A DNA stretch of 64,000 nt from Hirudo medicinalis (taxonomy: Eukaryota > Annelida > Clitellata > Hirudinida > Hirudinidae): assembly GCA_011800805.1 (NCBI GenBank), contig MPNW01000093.1, positions 1-64,000 of the forward strand, read 5' to 3'. The notes beneath the pieces were generated by a model. The model was given only the letters and a program-made list of their open reading frames with translations. It was not told the origin of the DNA and ran no database searches. This document shows, in pieces, positions 11,488 through 22,253 of this stretch (within the stretch, counting starts at the first letter, position 1; every line of letters starts with the position of its first letter). The position numbers and the translations under genes were made by a program.

Positions 11488-14400
11488 TCAGAAATCTTTG
11501 TCCCATCCGCTCAGGTCATCGGGAGGCTCGTTCGATTCTTCTGCCGGGAAGGAATCAAAGTTGCTGACATCTGCACGGTCCTTCACCTGCAGCACGATTT
11601 AATGATTTAACATTGGGAATTATTATTTTTGTAGTTACTTGATGGCTTCTAGAAGCAATTTGGATTTATTTGGAACTATGTTTTGACTACCACACACATA
11701 TGAAATGTTATGTCAATTGTATTTCATACCATACGCATTGAAACATTATGTCAATTGCATTACATTAATACCACTATAATGATTGTATTGATTAATATTA
11801 ATAATCAATTATTGTCATTTTAATTATAACCTGCTAATAATTATGTTATTATAATAACTTGAGATCACCCATATTCTTGTTACATGATGTGGGAATTTGT
11901 ATCTTGTGTGTTCATTTCAAAGAAGAATAGTAGTGAATAGTAATGAAGAGTAATGCATAATAATGAATAGTAATGAAGAGTAATGAATAGTAATGAATAG
12001 TAATGAAGAGTAATGAATGTACAAACAGGCAAAATGAAGGGAGCATTCAGCTTTCTGGCTTTGAGTGCATCCCAGTTGAAATTATTCAACCATTTGTGCT
12101 TCCTAACTTCCTTCAAATTCGTTGATCCGTGACCAATTCGATCGGACGGATTGTCTCTGGTGAAAAGTTGACGGATATTATGTGTTGAACATACAAAATT
12201 GTTGCTCAGTTAAAATTGTCTTTAGGTTTTTAAATAGGAAAAGTTCCTATTTTTCCTGATCTTTTATTGATTATATTTTAAAAAATGAATTAAATTGTAG
12301 GTTTAAGTGAAATATAGGAGAGAAATAACTAAAACCTGCAAAGTTTTTTGATAAGACTCTGGGCATGCTTTGGAATACAGTGAGAGAAGTCTACAGATTC
12401 GATCCCCTTAAGGATGAGGTTGTAGGTCTTCATTGGTTCTGAACCAGTGAATGGTGGACTAAAACATATTTAGATTCACATTTGTAATAAAAAATATCTA
12501 TTCCTGAATCAAAACAGAAACCATCAGGAGAAAAGTTAAAATGATAAAAAATCATTCCATTAATAATCTCTTACTATAAATTAATAATGACAAATGTGGT
12601 TGCATTTGCAAAAAAATTGCACATGTGGTCATTTGAGCAGGAAGCAAAAGACATACTTTCCAGTGAGAAGTTCGTAAATGAGGATGCCGAGAGACCAAAG
12701 GTCGGAGGAGGCATCATGACCTCTGTTGAGGATGATCTCTGGAGCCACGTACTCTGGAGTACCACAAATGTCCACGTCCTTCGACCGACTCCAATTTTCT
12801 TGGCAAACCCAAAATCGACCTAAGAACAAAGTAAAAGCGAATGAACTCGGTGAGAATAAAAATTGAGAGCACATCGGAGACTTTAAATCTCAATGTCTCA
12901 CTTATAGATGGAGCCCCCTTTAGAATGCCAGGCTCAAACAAAGTACTTCTTGTTGATAATGACTGACATAAGGTTGTAAAGACTCAACGCACCATTGTTC
13001 AATTCAACGAAACCATCACTCGGCAAGCAATTCAATGTCGGTCGATTGAAGTCGACAACGAACCAGTTTGATGTACCCCTTGTCATCCAAGAGCAGATTC
13101 TCTGGCTTCAAATCCCTGTAGATGATTCCTCTCTGGTGAAGATACGTGAAGGCCTCGACGACACACGACACGTAGAACCTTGTCGAGGACTCGTCAAAGG
13201 AAACCCTGATTCAGAGAGAAGATTAAGAATCATGAAAAGCAATTATAATCAATAATAACCATCAACAATCAACAATAACCATCAATAAGTAGCAATAGGC
13301 AATAATAAGCAATAACAACCAACAATAAGCAATAATAAGGCTTAAAATTAAAAAGCATAAAACCAATGTGACCTTTGTAAATTTTAGCCTCTAGGCAATG
13401 GCAACAACTCTTGTTTTATTTAAACATTTTTGTATGAGGTTCTAAATTTAAATTTGTCTATAAATAAAATCTTTAAAATGTATCCAATTTGAACCGAGTC
13501 TAATATCCAACTCTGAACGACTCACTTGTCTCTCAAGAGAGTCCACAGTTCACCACCGAGGCAGGGCTCCAAAAGCATGTACAGGTATTTGTCGTCTCGA
13601 AAGGTTTTGAACAACCTGTTCGATAGATCATTCGGTCAGAATTTCCACTCATATTTATTCGTTTTTATAAATTATTATAACGAGTATTTTATTAATTTGT
13701 AATTATTACCTTCAAAATAGAGGAATGAAATAACAAGAGCGATTTTTATTAAATTTGTAAACAATCGATAACATTAAAGTAATTATTCAAACATTGGATG
13801 GCATAATAAAAGCTCATAAATGTGGACGCTTGCACTTGGATCGGTTGACGACCGAAAACTTCCGAAACGAACCTGACGATGAAGTCGCATCTTGCTTCGA
13901 GCATGATGTTCCTCTCATTGAAGATGTGCTCCTGTTGCCTTGTCTCCACGATGTGGTTCTTCCTCATTTTCTTCAACGCATAAGACCTTGATGAGTCGAG
14001 CAAGGGCTGGACCTGACGTTTGCAAATCCAGTCATTAACTCGTTCACGGCGTGCAGGTTTGCCAAACGGGTTGCGTTCCTGCTTACGGCAGTAATGGCGA
14101 CGGCCGTAACGTGTCGCGTTCGAAACCCAGCCTGCACTGCCACAAGTGCCTCGGGAAGGAACGCTACATAAACGGTTAACAAGAAGCGCCTCTGATGCTG
14201 CGCACATGGCACTATGTAAATGATTTATTTTTTTACGTATAAAGTAACTTCTTAATTATAAATACATTGTGATTATAATACCATAACATAGATATAAAAT
14301 TAATTATAATATTATAAACAAGTTATAATCAGAACTTCATATTATTAATATATTTATTTAATTAAACATTCACAAGCCCGGACGACATCTTCCTCACCAA

Positions 14401-17400
14401 ATCAACTCTCCCAAATCCTCCAATGCCAATGGTGGCAATCCTTCTGAGATCAGTGACACCCCTGATGTCTGTTGGCTCCAAGTCTTGGTATCTGATTGGA
14501 CGATATTCGAGGAAATGCATTAATGTTATTGGTTGTTTGTTTAATGAATTAATATTATTGGCTGTTTATTAGAGAGATTAAGGTTGAACCTGCTATCTTT
14601 GTGTGGAGTCGAGAGAAGGTTGAGTTCATTCATCAGCTGACTGAGGGTTCTGAAGGTTCATGAAAATTTGTATCATTTAAATGTTGCCTAATTATTAATT
14701 TGATTATTAATTAACGATTACCTAACTATCAATTTATTTAACATTACCTAATTAACAACTTTAAGTAATCATCATCAGATATACTCATGTAATTTATGTA
14801 ATCATCATCAGATATACTCATATAATTTATTCAAAAGAACACAATGATAATCATCACCAGCTAACTGTCAACAAGCAGAAATTAGTGACTAAGCTTGACA
14901 ATGCACAAAACAACGCACTCATTCTCGAGTATGAGAACATCAGCCCCCGTATCACTCTGTGCCACCAGGGTGCTGCTCGAGGTGATCTGGCTGATTGAAA
15001 CATTTGAAACTTAATGATAATTTCCTTCAGCACAAACATGCTTGATATATGACATATATGACAAATAATAGGTATGTTGTGCAGGCTGGCCGAATGAGTT
15101 GCGTTCCTGCATAAGGCGGTAATGGCAACGGTCGTAATATGTCGTGTTCGAAACCCGGCCTGCACTGCCGCAAGCGCCCTCGGGAAGGAGCGCTATGTAA
15201 ATGGTTAACAAAAAGCGCCTCTGACGCTAGACATATGGCACTATATAAATGAAGTACATTTACATTTACACGTGTATAACAAATGGTAGGTAAACTTTAT
15301 CTTGTTATTGCATCAAAACATACATGCATCATCAAATGAACATGATTACGAGTGAAATACAGGATGAAAGAATGCATTGAAAGCATCTGCAAATGAAATA
15401 TTGACAATTATTAATAAAATAATAATTATATAACTGCTTTAACATTTATCGCAATTACAAACTACAATATTCTTTGTAATCAGAACAAGAAAGAAAACAT
15501 GAAAGCACTTCTGAGAGTCCAGACATCCAAAATAATCTCCAGAATGAAGGAGTTTTGGAGCCTTCCCATCTTCTTTCATGAGAACCTGAACAAATAGTTC
15601 AATCAAAACAAGTCACCTAAGACCAAGATTAGCACACTAGCAAGACCAATTTATGTTTTATGTTTTATGTTTTGTTATGTTCTCCAAACCGTCCAACAAT
15701 TTCTATTTATTCACTTTAAGTGTCTCAAAAGGCTTTGGTTTTCAGCCAATCAAAAGACCATGGACATGACTTGTCGAGATGCCGTTGGTCATAAGAAAAT
15801 GAAGAGAAATCAGTGATAAAGATTCACTCTTTGGATATTCACATTCATTCATTCATTCACTCACTCACTCATCCACTCGCTCATTCATTTATTCATTCAC
15901 TCATCATTCATTTCTGATATCATTCATCGTCCAATCCTCCCCTCACCGGATAATCGGATAATGAAATATTAATGATCCATCGAGTCATTGAGAGTTGCAG
16001 AATTGAATTAAGTTTGTTTCATTCATTCATCCAACGTTCATTCACTCCGTAAAATCACGAAGCAAGTGTCACTCACGACTCCTCTGAGGATGATGTAAAG
16101 ACTGTTGATGATGCTATGTTGGTTGACAATCACCCTTTCCTTAGAATAGTGCACCTGGTGCGAGCATTTTAAAAGCTTAAATTCAATGAATATAAAAAAT
16201 ATAATGCAGTGTATAACTAAGACGACATTTCAATGAACTTTCAATGAACACGACCTCGTTGTAAGCCTGATTTGATAATTTGAAACAAATGCATAGAAAT
16301 GAAAATTGAATCTCAAGGAAGCATAAAAGTAATTCCTGAAGGGTTGGTCGAGCTCATAAATAACTTGCATTTTCATCGAACGAGAATCAACAAATTATTA
16401 AGCAACAAATTCTTTTTGCGGCGACACTCGAAGAATTTCACGAGCTTAACATCTTCGCCGCAGCAGTAATAATAATAACTAGCATAAAAATCTAGCAAAG
16501 TTATTATTTTTATTTCTATTGTTGAAGTTGTTATTAGTTCAAGGTTATTGTTGCATTCCAAGGAGACTTCAAAGAAATGACCCGTTCGTGACGACGACGC
16601 TAACGACGAAGAACAATGCCCTCGACTGTTTGTTGCCATGCATTATTTATGGACGAAGTGAGATGTGATTCATGCCCGCAATTTGAATCGAGACGACATC
16701 TCATCAAGACGACATCTCGTCAAGACGACATCTCATCGAAACGACATCTCGTCAAGACGACATGTTCGTGCCAACGACGATGTTTCACGTCGTCAAAAGG
16801 TCAGCTTAGGACATTAAGAATGCAATAACAGCAACAACAATGGACGCCAATCAAATAATTAGTATACAAAAATTATTATTCTCAAGCACTTTTTAAAAGT
16901 CACCCTTCCTTTTGGAAGTACAAGGTTCTCTTTCAAGGTCTGACATCACTTAGGCCTCAGAAGCATATTATTCGTGGTTTAATAAATTATCACTTTTTAT
17001 GACATGGTGATTTATTTTCATCTCATGAATAATTCATAATGTGCATGCATGTCACTGTTATTAATAACTAATAATCATTACAAACAGCATTTGATCTCAT
17101 GGCAAGTATTTTCAGTTAGTTTAACAGCTTGTTGATAAGGTTAGCTCGATACCGGAGTCCGCTTAAAAGCTTCGAGTTTGCACTGCCTTGTAATTCCGAT
17201 TCGAACCCAGGATTTGAACCCAGTAGAGATGACTGAATGTCACAAAAATCAACCAAAAGCAAACGCAAACCTCTTCGAGGGAGTCCACAACATTCTGAAG
17301 GAACTTTTCATTCTCATTCTGATACTTTGGCACTCTGTTCAATTGAATAATTAACAAATAATTAACAAAAATCATAATTATATTTCATTGTAAAGAAATG

Positions 17401-19794
17401 TTTTGATCTTAATTTATACGACAGCCGATTAATAGCCGAGACGCCCGTCCGGCTGTTAGTTGTTAGTCTTCAAAATGCAGAGCAATTATTGAAGCTTAAA
17501 TTTAAAATTGAATCCATTCATCAATTAAGTAGCTTGTTAATAAAAATTAAGCAATTGCATTATTAAGCACATGATAACCGAGTATCGCTGACGATAACGG
17601 CTTTGCGTCCGCACGATCACATGACCAACACCATCCAATCAACGGGTGCTGACTTCAAAACCCATGAAAGTACAAAGTTACTTCATTTTGTGACATTCGA
17701 TGCCATTTTTTCTATTCGTAAAAATATTTTTTATTTTAACGAAGTGATCTTGCTGAGAGTTCTTACGTCACTTGAAGCGACATTGCATCATTCCCTAATT
17801 AATTTGGTCTTCTGATTTATTAATCAATTAATTAATCATAATTTATTATGATAATAGTTCAGATTTTTAGTTTAGATTATTTGATTAATCAATTGATTAT
17901 AATTAATGATTACTCATAATTAATTAAACTTTTAATAATTAATAATAAATGAATTTATACGAAAGCATTCTACCAATATCTCAGACTGAGCATTGGATTA
18001 GCAATCACGTTGATTTTGCGACCAGGCTTTGTTTAAACTAAACAAGCTTAAATGCTTTAGGCCAACAATAAGAATAATCATAAATTCTAATAACAGAATA
18101 ATAAGAATAATCATAAATTCTAATAATAGAATAATAAGAATAATCATAAATTCTAATAACAGAATAATAAGAATAATCATAAATTCTAATAATAGAATAA
18201 TATGAATAATCATAAATTCTAAATTAATCATTTGTCTCACTCCAACCGAATCAGAGCAGTTTTAAAGCTGCCACTAGAAATCATCGCAGTCCAAGAATAG
18301 CATGAAAGCACTTATTGCTTCAATGTTTAAGTGCTCAATCAAATTAGTCACTTATAATTTGGCTTTAATTGCAAACATTTCAAAAGCAGGCGATTAGAAC
18401 CTATAATTATGAAATTGATTACGTAACAACAGAATATTTTTAGTCAGAAAAGTAAAATCAAATCAGAACAAGCAAAGCATTACGAACAAGACTTTCAAGA
18501 AGGTCTTTGGCTTGAAAACCGAAGAATTTGCGAAAAACCTTCTGATGAGTTCCATCTTCTCCTTCTGCTTGAGGAGTTCGGTCCTCATGAGGATCCCTTG
18601 GAAGGCGCTCCTGTCCAGAGCCCACAACTTGCACAAATCCAGAGCTGAGGAAGAAAACTTTCCTAATGGTCGACGGTCACGTTCCTACGCGTTAATAAAT
18701 TCCGACCTAACCCCGGCCTGTCGCGACTTAATCTCTAGGAGTGTGCAGAGAATGAAAACGTGCGAACGGAATTTCGGTTTAAAACCTCAAAGAGCCACCG
18801 AGCTGCCGTTTTAAACTATAAGGTTCTCGAGAAAACTACTTGAATTGGGAAGAAAGTCCACTCTTATTAGGATCAATTCTTATCTCAAACTACACTTCAT
18901 TGATTCTCAGAACTTCGGTCATAAGAGATTCAACGCCTCATCGCAACATCGATAAAATATTTATTTGCTGTTCCTGGGGCCAGTTATTAATAACATTTTA
19001 TTGATATCATAAAGTTTTGAACACCATCATCATCATCATCATGCTACTCTCAACTTTCTTTTTAAACAAAATTTATAAATAGCTGTCTAGCAATTACAAT
19101 CACAAGATGTCAAAGATTATTTGTTAAAAATGACTTTTTGATAACAAACATTGGTCATCAGTGCAACTGCAACATCGAATGCCTACCTCTGACAGTAGCA
19201 GTTCTCGTGCAATTGTAAAGCACTGCCAACTCCCCGAAGACTTTTCCAGGGTTCATAACCGACAACTTCATCGCTTCCTTCGTCACTTCGACCTGCCCCT
19301 CTGTCGTTCAAAAGAAGAATTATTAAATATCAACATTAATCTTCGCAAGTTGGGAAATAAATGTAATGAGTGGACATTTTACAGGTTCATTGGCAATTAA
19401 ACATGTAATTAAACATGAATTAAAATAAAAACACAAACAAATTTATTCAAGTCGTTAAAAAATGCTCCGGCTCGTCGCATCGAAAACCTTATTTATAAAT
19501 CATGCCACGTTAAGCAGAATTTTTGTAAGAAAATTTCAATTTTTTCAAATGGCTTTCAATGATGTTCACAACCTTTGGACGGTCGTTTAGTCGTTTAGCT
19601 TCCAAGCTAGAGTCCCCCTTTTAAGGACTCGATCGAGGAATAATTCAAAAGAATCAAGTGCCATTTCAACAAGAATTTGCTTTTGAAGCCAATTATTAAG
19701 GAATGGCACATCAACAACCAATTAAAATATCAAATTATTCCTTCGTATTAAAAAATTACGGAAATTAATTAATAATAAAGACTATAATAAAGAC

Positions 19795-19833
<39 letters not shown>

Positions 19834-19873
19834 CATATATACATACATATACATTTACATAAACATACACAAT

Positions 19874-19904
<31 letters not shown>

Positions 19905-22253
19905 GTATATGTATAGTCAGCCATTTAAACCTGCAAATGTCAAAGTTGTTCCAATGAGTTGAGGTTCAAGAATTGTTTGGTGCCACGTTTTAAAGCGGAA
20001 TCATTGCTTCGTCATTCGACGAACCATTATTCATTAAACCTTATTCGGAGCAGCACGATGCCACGAACGTGCCGACGGAAAACAACACGTGTTTACACGA
20101 AGGAGGTGATTGGTCGAGGATAAACAATCGAGCCGAAAGCATAAATCCAAAATAGGCGCAAGAGAATATCAACGAAAATTACACAAAAATTGGAACCTGT
20201 CGAGAATTCACTGCAGCTGAAAATTAATCTTTAACAATCTTTATTGATGTGAACAGGTTAATTACCTCATGAATAGGTTAATTATCTCATGAATAGGTTA
20301 ATTATCTTATTAAAATTAAAAACTGTAAACATTTCAAATAACACTATACAAATAACTTGGTCCTGCAATTTTATCTGGTGTTAAATACTTATTAAGTATT
20401 ACTTATTACGTTATTACCAAGTGGACATCGTTGTCGATTTGTTGTCAGTTGTTGCCAGTTGCATGCATCAGTGATGATGATGATGATGGTGGTGGTAGTA
20501 GCATTGGTCAACATAGTGACATTCAACAAATTCTAAAGGATTCACAATGGTCTTATAATCATGAAAAGGATTCTATTGAATTCCTCAAAAATTGTTTGTT
20601 TGCAACGAAATGATGAAACTATTAACAACAGATAATTAATTGCCACTTACTTAAGATTCATGAACAAAGGATTCAAATTCAAAACGAACAAACACGAAGC
20701 CCTCGACGACACGAGATCTCTGCAGAGCAAGTTGCAAGCTTCCCTCGAGAGCCCTCAAAACAAGTGTGCAGAATGAATGAAACATGTTACAAATCTTCAA
20801 GGATTTGCATTACATTTTAAAACTTCTTGTCATTCAATCAGAATCGATCCTTTATCGTAGAGATTAACATAACAATAAATAACAATTGATCAGTGGTTAA
20901 GAAGGTGACTGAATAGGATGTTAGAAATTGTATTGCAAATGCTCATGTAACCACCCACTAATCAAAATTCATTTTATTATTCCATCGTCATTATCATCAT
21001 CATCTCCACTGCCATCATCAACACCATCACCACCAACACGATCATCATCATCACTTCTGCCATCATCATTACTTTCTTCTTCACAATGAAATCCCACTTC
21101 TGCTGGGATGAGAAATTACAGAGAGGCAACAGAGAGTCACTCCAACGAAAATGAAAAACAAAATCCACAACAACAAACCTCTTAAACTCTGAAGTCAGAA
21201 AGCAACTCGAGAGTCAGCAAATACTCACCCTCCATGACGTACACGATGGATCCCACATCCCCCTCTTTTATGATCGTGCTGCCCCTTTTATACTCGGTCG
21301 GGTACATGTGCTCGACAATCTCTTGGATGTTTTGTGGAGACAGGTTCTTCATGAACTCGTTGCCCTGTATGGCTGTAATCAGCAATTCTTTTGTCCTGCA
21401 GGTGATGATAATGATGATCACAAACCCGATACCTCACAATGTAGGTTCAAAGGTTTGAACATAACGGCCATTAACAACCCAAATTTAAAATGCTTCTTAC
21501 AATTTACAATGAATGAGAATGAAACGTGCATTGAAATTGAATAAAAATCAAGAATATAAAGTTGCTGCTGTTGATATGCAAATAGCAACATATAACCATT
21601 ATCCAAACATCGTGGCAGCTTATATTAAAAGATCAATGTGACTTTCAAATGCAAACACTCAAGTGAAAAGAGCCGATTATTAGATTAATTAAGACTTTCT
21701 TTCAGATTCATAAAAAATATAAATAAAATTTTGAATCTGTTATGATGGTTCTGCTCCCATAATATAGAAAATTGATTTAAGTAATTATTCAACTTAAATC
21801 CAACAAATCCTATTCATCCAATCAATCCCTTTCCTCTGCCAACTTATTGTCACCCAACACAGTCCATCTGTGCTTCGACATCGCTAAAACCTTGTAAGAT
21901 AATTTCATTAGCAGATATCACGTCCATGATCTTGAGTCTGTCCATACTTAATTGAGCATTGATTAGCATTCAAGAGTCTCGTACTTGGGTGATTTAGGGT
22001 AGGTCTTGAACGTCTCGGGTCTGATGTCTTCGAGATCCTTCAGAGCTTTAGGTTCGGCAGAAATTCCTTGAGCTCTGACCTTCCTCGGTCCGCTCGTGAT
22101 AGTCTTCGTGGTTGGCAGTTGCATGACACTCTTGAACTTATCCAACTGGCTTCGAAGATCTTGGATTTCATCGTTTTGTTTGCTGATTATCTGCTCCAAA
22201 GCTTTGATCTTCTCAGCCTGTTGCAGGATTATAACATCATTTGATGCACTCAT
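11488..22253 (-). CDS. PRKG1: cGMP-dependent protein kinase (PRKG1/foraging type), 17 exons
   Basis: A cytosolic Ser/Thr kinase switched on by cGMP. Exons (minus strand): 22253-21985, 21395-21229, 19300-19187, 18644-18539, 17334-17271, 16154-16077, 15585-15509, 14990-~14890, 14649-14590, 14491-14398, 14012-13873, 13615-13526, 13205-13064, 12819-12657, 12458-12336, 12156-12027, 11586-11488; about 670 residues, as in PKG-I. The N terminus is a leucine-zipper coiled coil ([20 protein letters not shown]), followed by a pseudosubstrate [13 protein letters not shown] has an intact binding cassette ([16 protein letters not shown]). CNB-B is strongly divergent: the cassette starts FGCLDSQ and lacks the Glu and Arg. 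The kinase has [18 protein letters not shown] (Lys), [14 protein letters not shown] and YVAPE, and ends GWDKDF. Exon 14 lacks one base between TWTF and [10 protein letters not shown] (12766-12768), which breaks the frame as written. The exon 8-9 junction is unresolved and may use a GC donor. Confidence 0.92.
11929..12018. repeat. 10-bp tandem repeat (TAATGAATAG / TAATGAAGAG)
   Basis: About nine imperfect copies of a 10-bp unit lie in PKG intron 16, only about 10 bases from the exon 16 donor at 12026. The unit alternates between GAATAG and GAAGAG variants. Confidence 0.85.
13255..13342. repeat. Imperfect CAATAA/CCATCAA tandem repeat
   Basis: Interleaved CAATAAC, CATCAA and GCAATAA units lie in PKG intron 12, about 50 bases upstream of the exon 13 acceptor on the minus strand. 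Simple-sequence expansion. Confidence 0.7.
14035..14225 (+). repeat. tRNA-derived SINE, copy in PKG intron 10
   Basis: A pol III B-box-like element (CGCGTTCGAAACCCAGCC) follows a decayed A-box region (GGTTTGCCAAACGGGTTG). It is followed by a shared body (CTCGGGAAGGAACGCTACAT) and a tail ending GGCACTATGTAAATGA. The copy at 15.08 kb aligns along its whole length. It lies antisense in the PKG gene, and its 5' end is within about 30-40 bases of the exon 11 acceptor. An open frame spanning exon 11 and this SINE is not a real coding extension. Confidence 0.8.
14764..14832. repeat. Two-copy direct repeat of about 33 bp
   Basis: The block GTAATCATCATCAGATATAC followed by TCATRTAATTTAT occurs twice in tandem in PKG intron 8. 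Confidence 0.8.
15078..15268 (+). repeat. tRNA-derived SINE, best-preserved copy (PKG intron 7)
   Basis: It begins GCAGGCTGGCCGAATGAGTT (A-box-like TGGCCGAATGAGTTG). The B box is TGTTCGAAACCCGGCC, followed by a body with CGCAAGCGCCCTCGGGAAGG and a 3' end ATGGCACTATATAAATGAAG running into a short (TTTACA)n tail. About 185 bp. This B box is close to the pol III consensus, so it is probably the youngest copy here. Confidence 0.85.
15838..15920. repeat. ATTC/ACTC tetranucleotide repeat
   Basis: Imperfect CATTCATT and CACTCACT units lie in PKG intron 6. A shorter run follows at about 16,018-16,045. Confidence 0.85.
16690..16766. repeat. 16-bp minisatellite (AAGACGACATCTCGTC)
   Basis: Five near-perfect 16-bp units lie in PKG intron 5, with GTC/ATC and AAG/GAA variants. 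It is notably more CpG-rich than its surroundings. Confidence 0.9.
18067..18226. repeat. 33-bp minisatellite, about 4.8 units
   Basis: Units of 33 bp starting AATAAGAATAATCATAAATT alternate between AACAGAAT and AATAGAAT endings, so the higher-order period is 66 bp. It lies in PKG intron 4. On the minus strand it translates to an 11-residue Leu/Ile/Met/Phe repeat, an artefact of a period divisible by three. Confidence 0.92.
19795..19916. repeat. AT/ATAC dinucleotide microsatellite
   Basis: TATATA, then ATACATAC, then TATATA blocks lie in PKG intron 2. Simple sequence. Confidence 0.95.
20255..20312. repeat. Triplicated GGTTAATTAYCTCATGAATA unit
   Basis: Three adjacent copies of a roughly 20-bp unit lie in PKG intron 2; the last is truncated. 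Confidence 0.75.

Noticed and set aside
13749..14207. 152-codon minus-strand open frame
   Set aside because: It joins the true PKG exon 11 to antisense SINE sequence. The exon begins at 14,012 by splice phase.
17420..17466. Hairpin CAGCCG...CGGCTG
   Set aside because: A short stem in an intron, with no tail, promoter or second copy to support an RNA gene or element.
20640..20760. Possible extra PKG exon between exons 2 and 3
   Set aside because: Exon 2 joins exon 3 in phase to give [11 protein letters not shown] exactly as expected, and the candidate's translation fits no part of the CNB domain.
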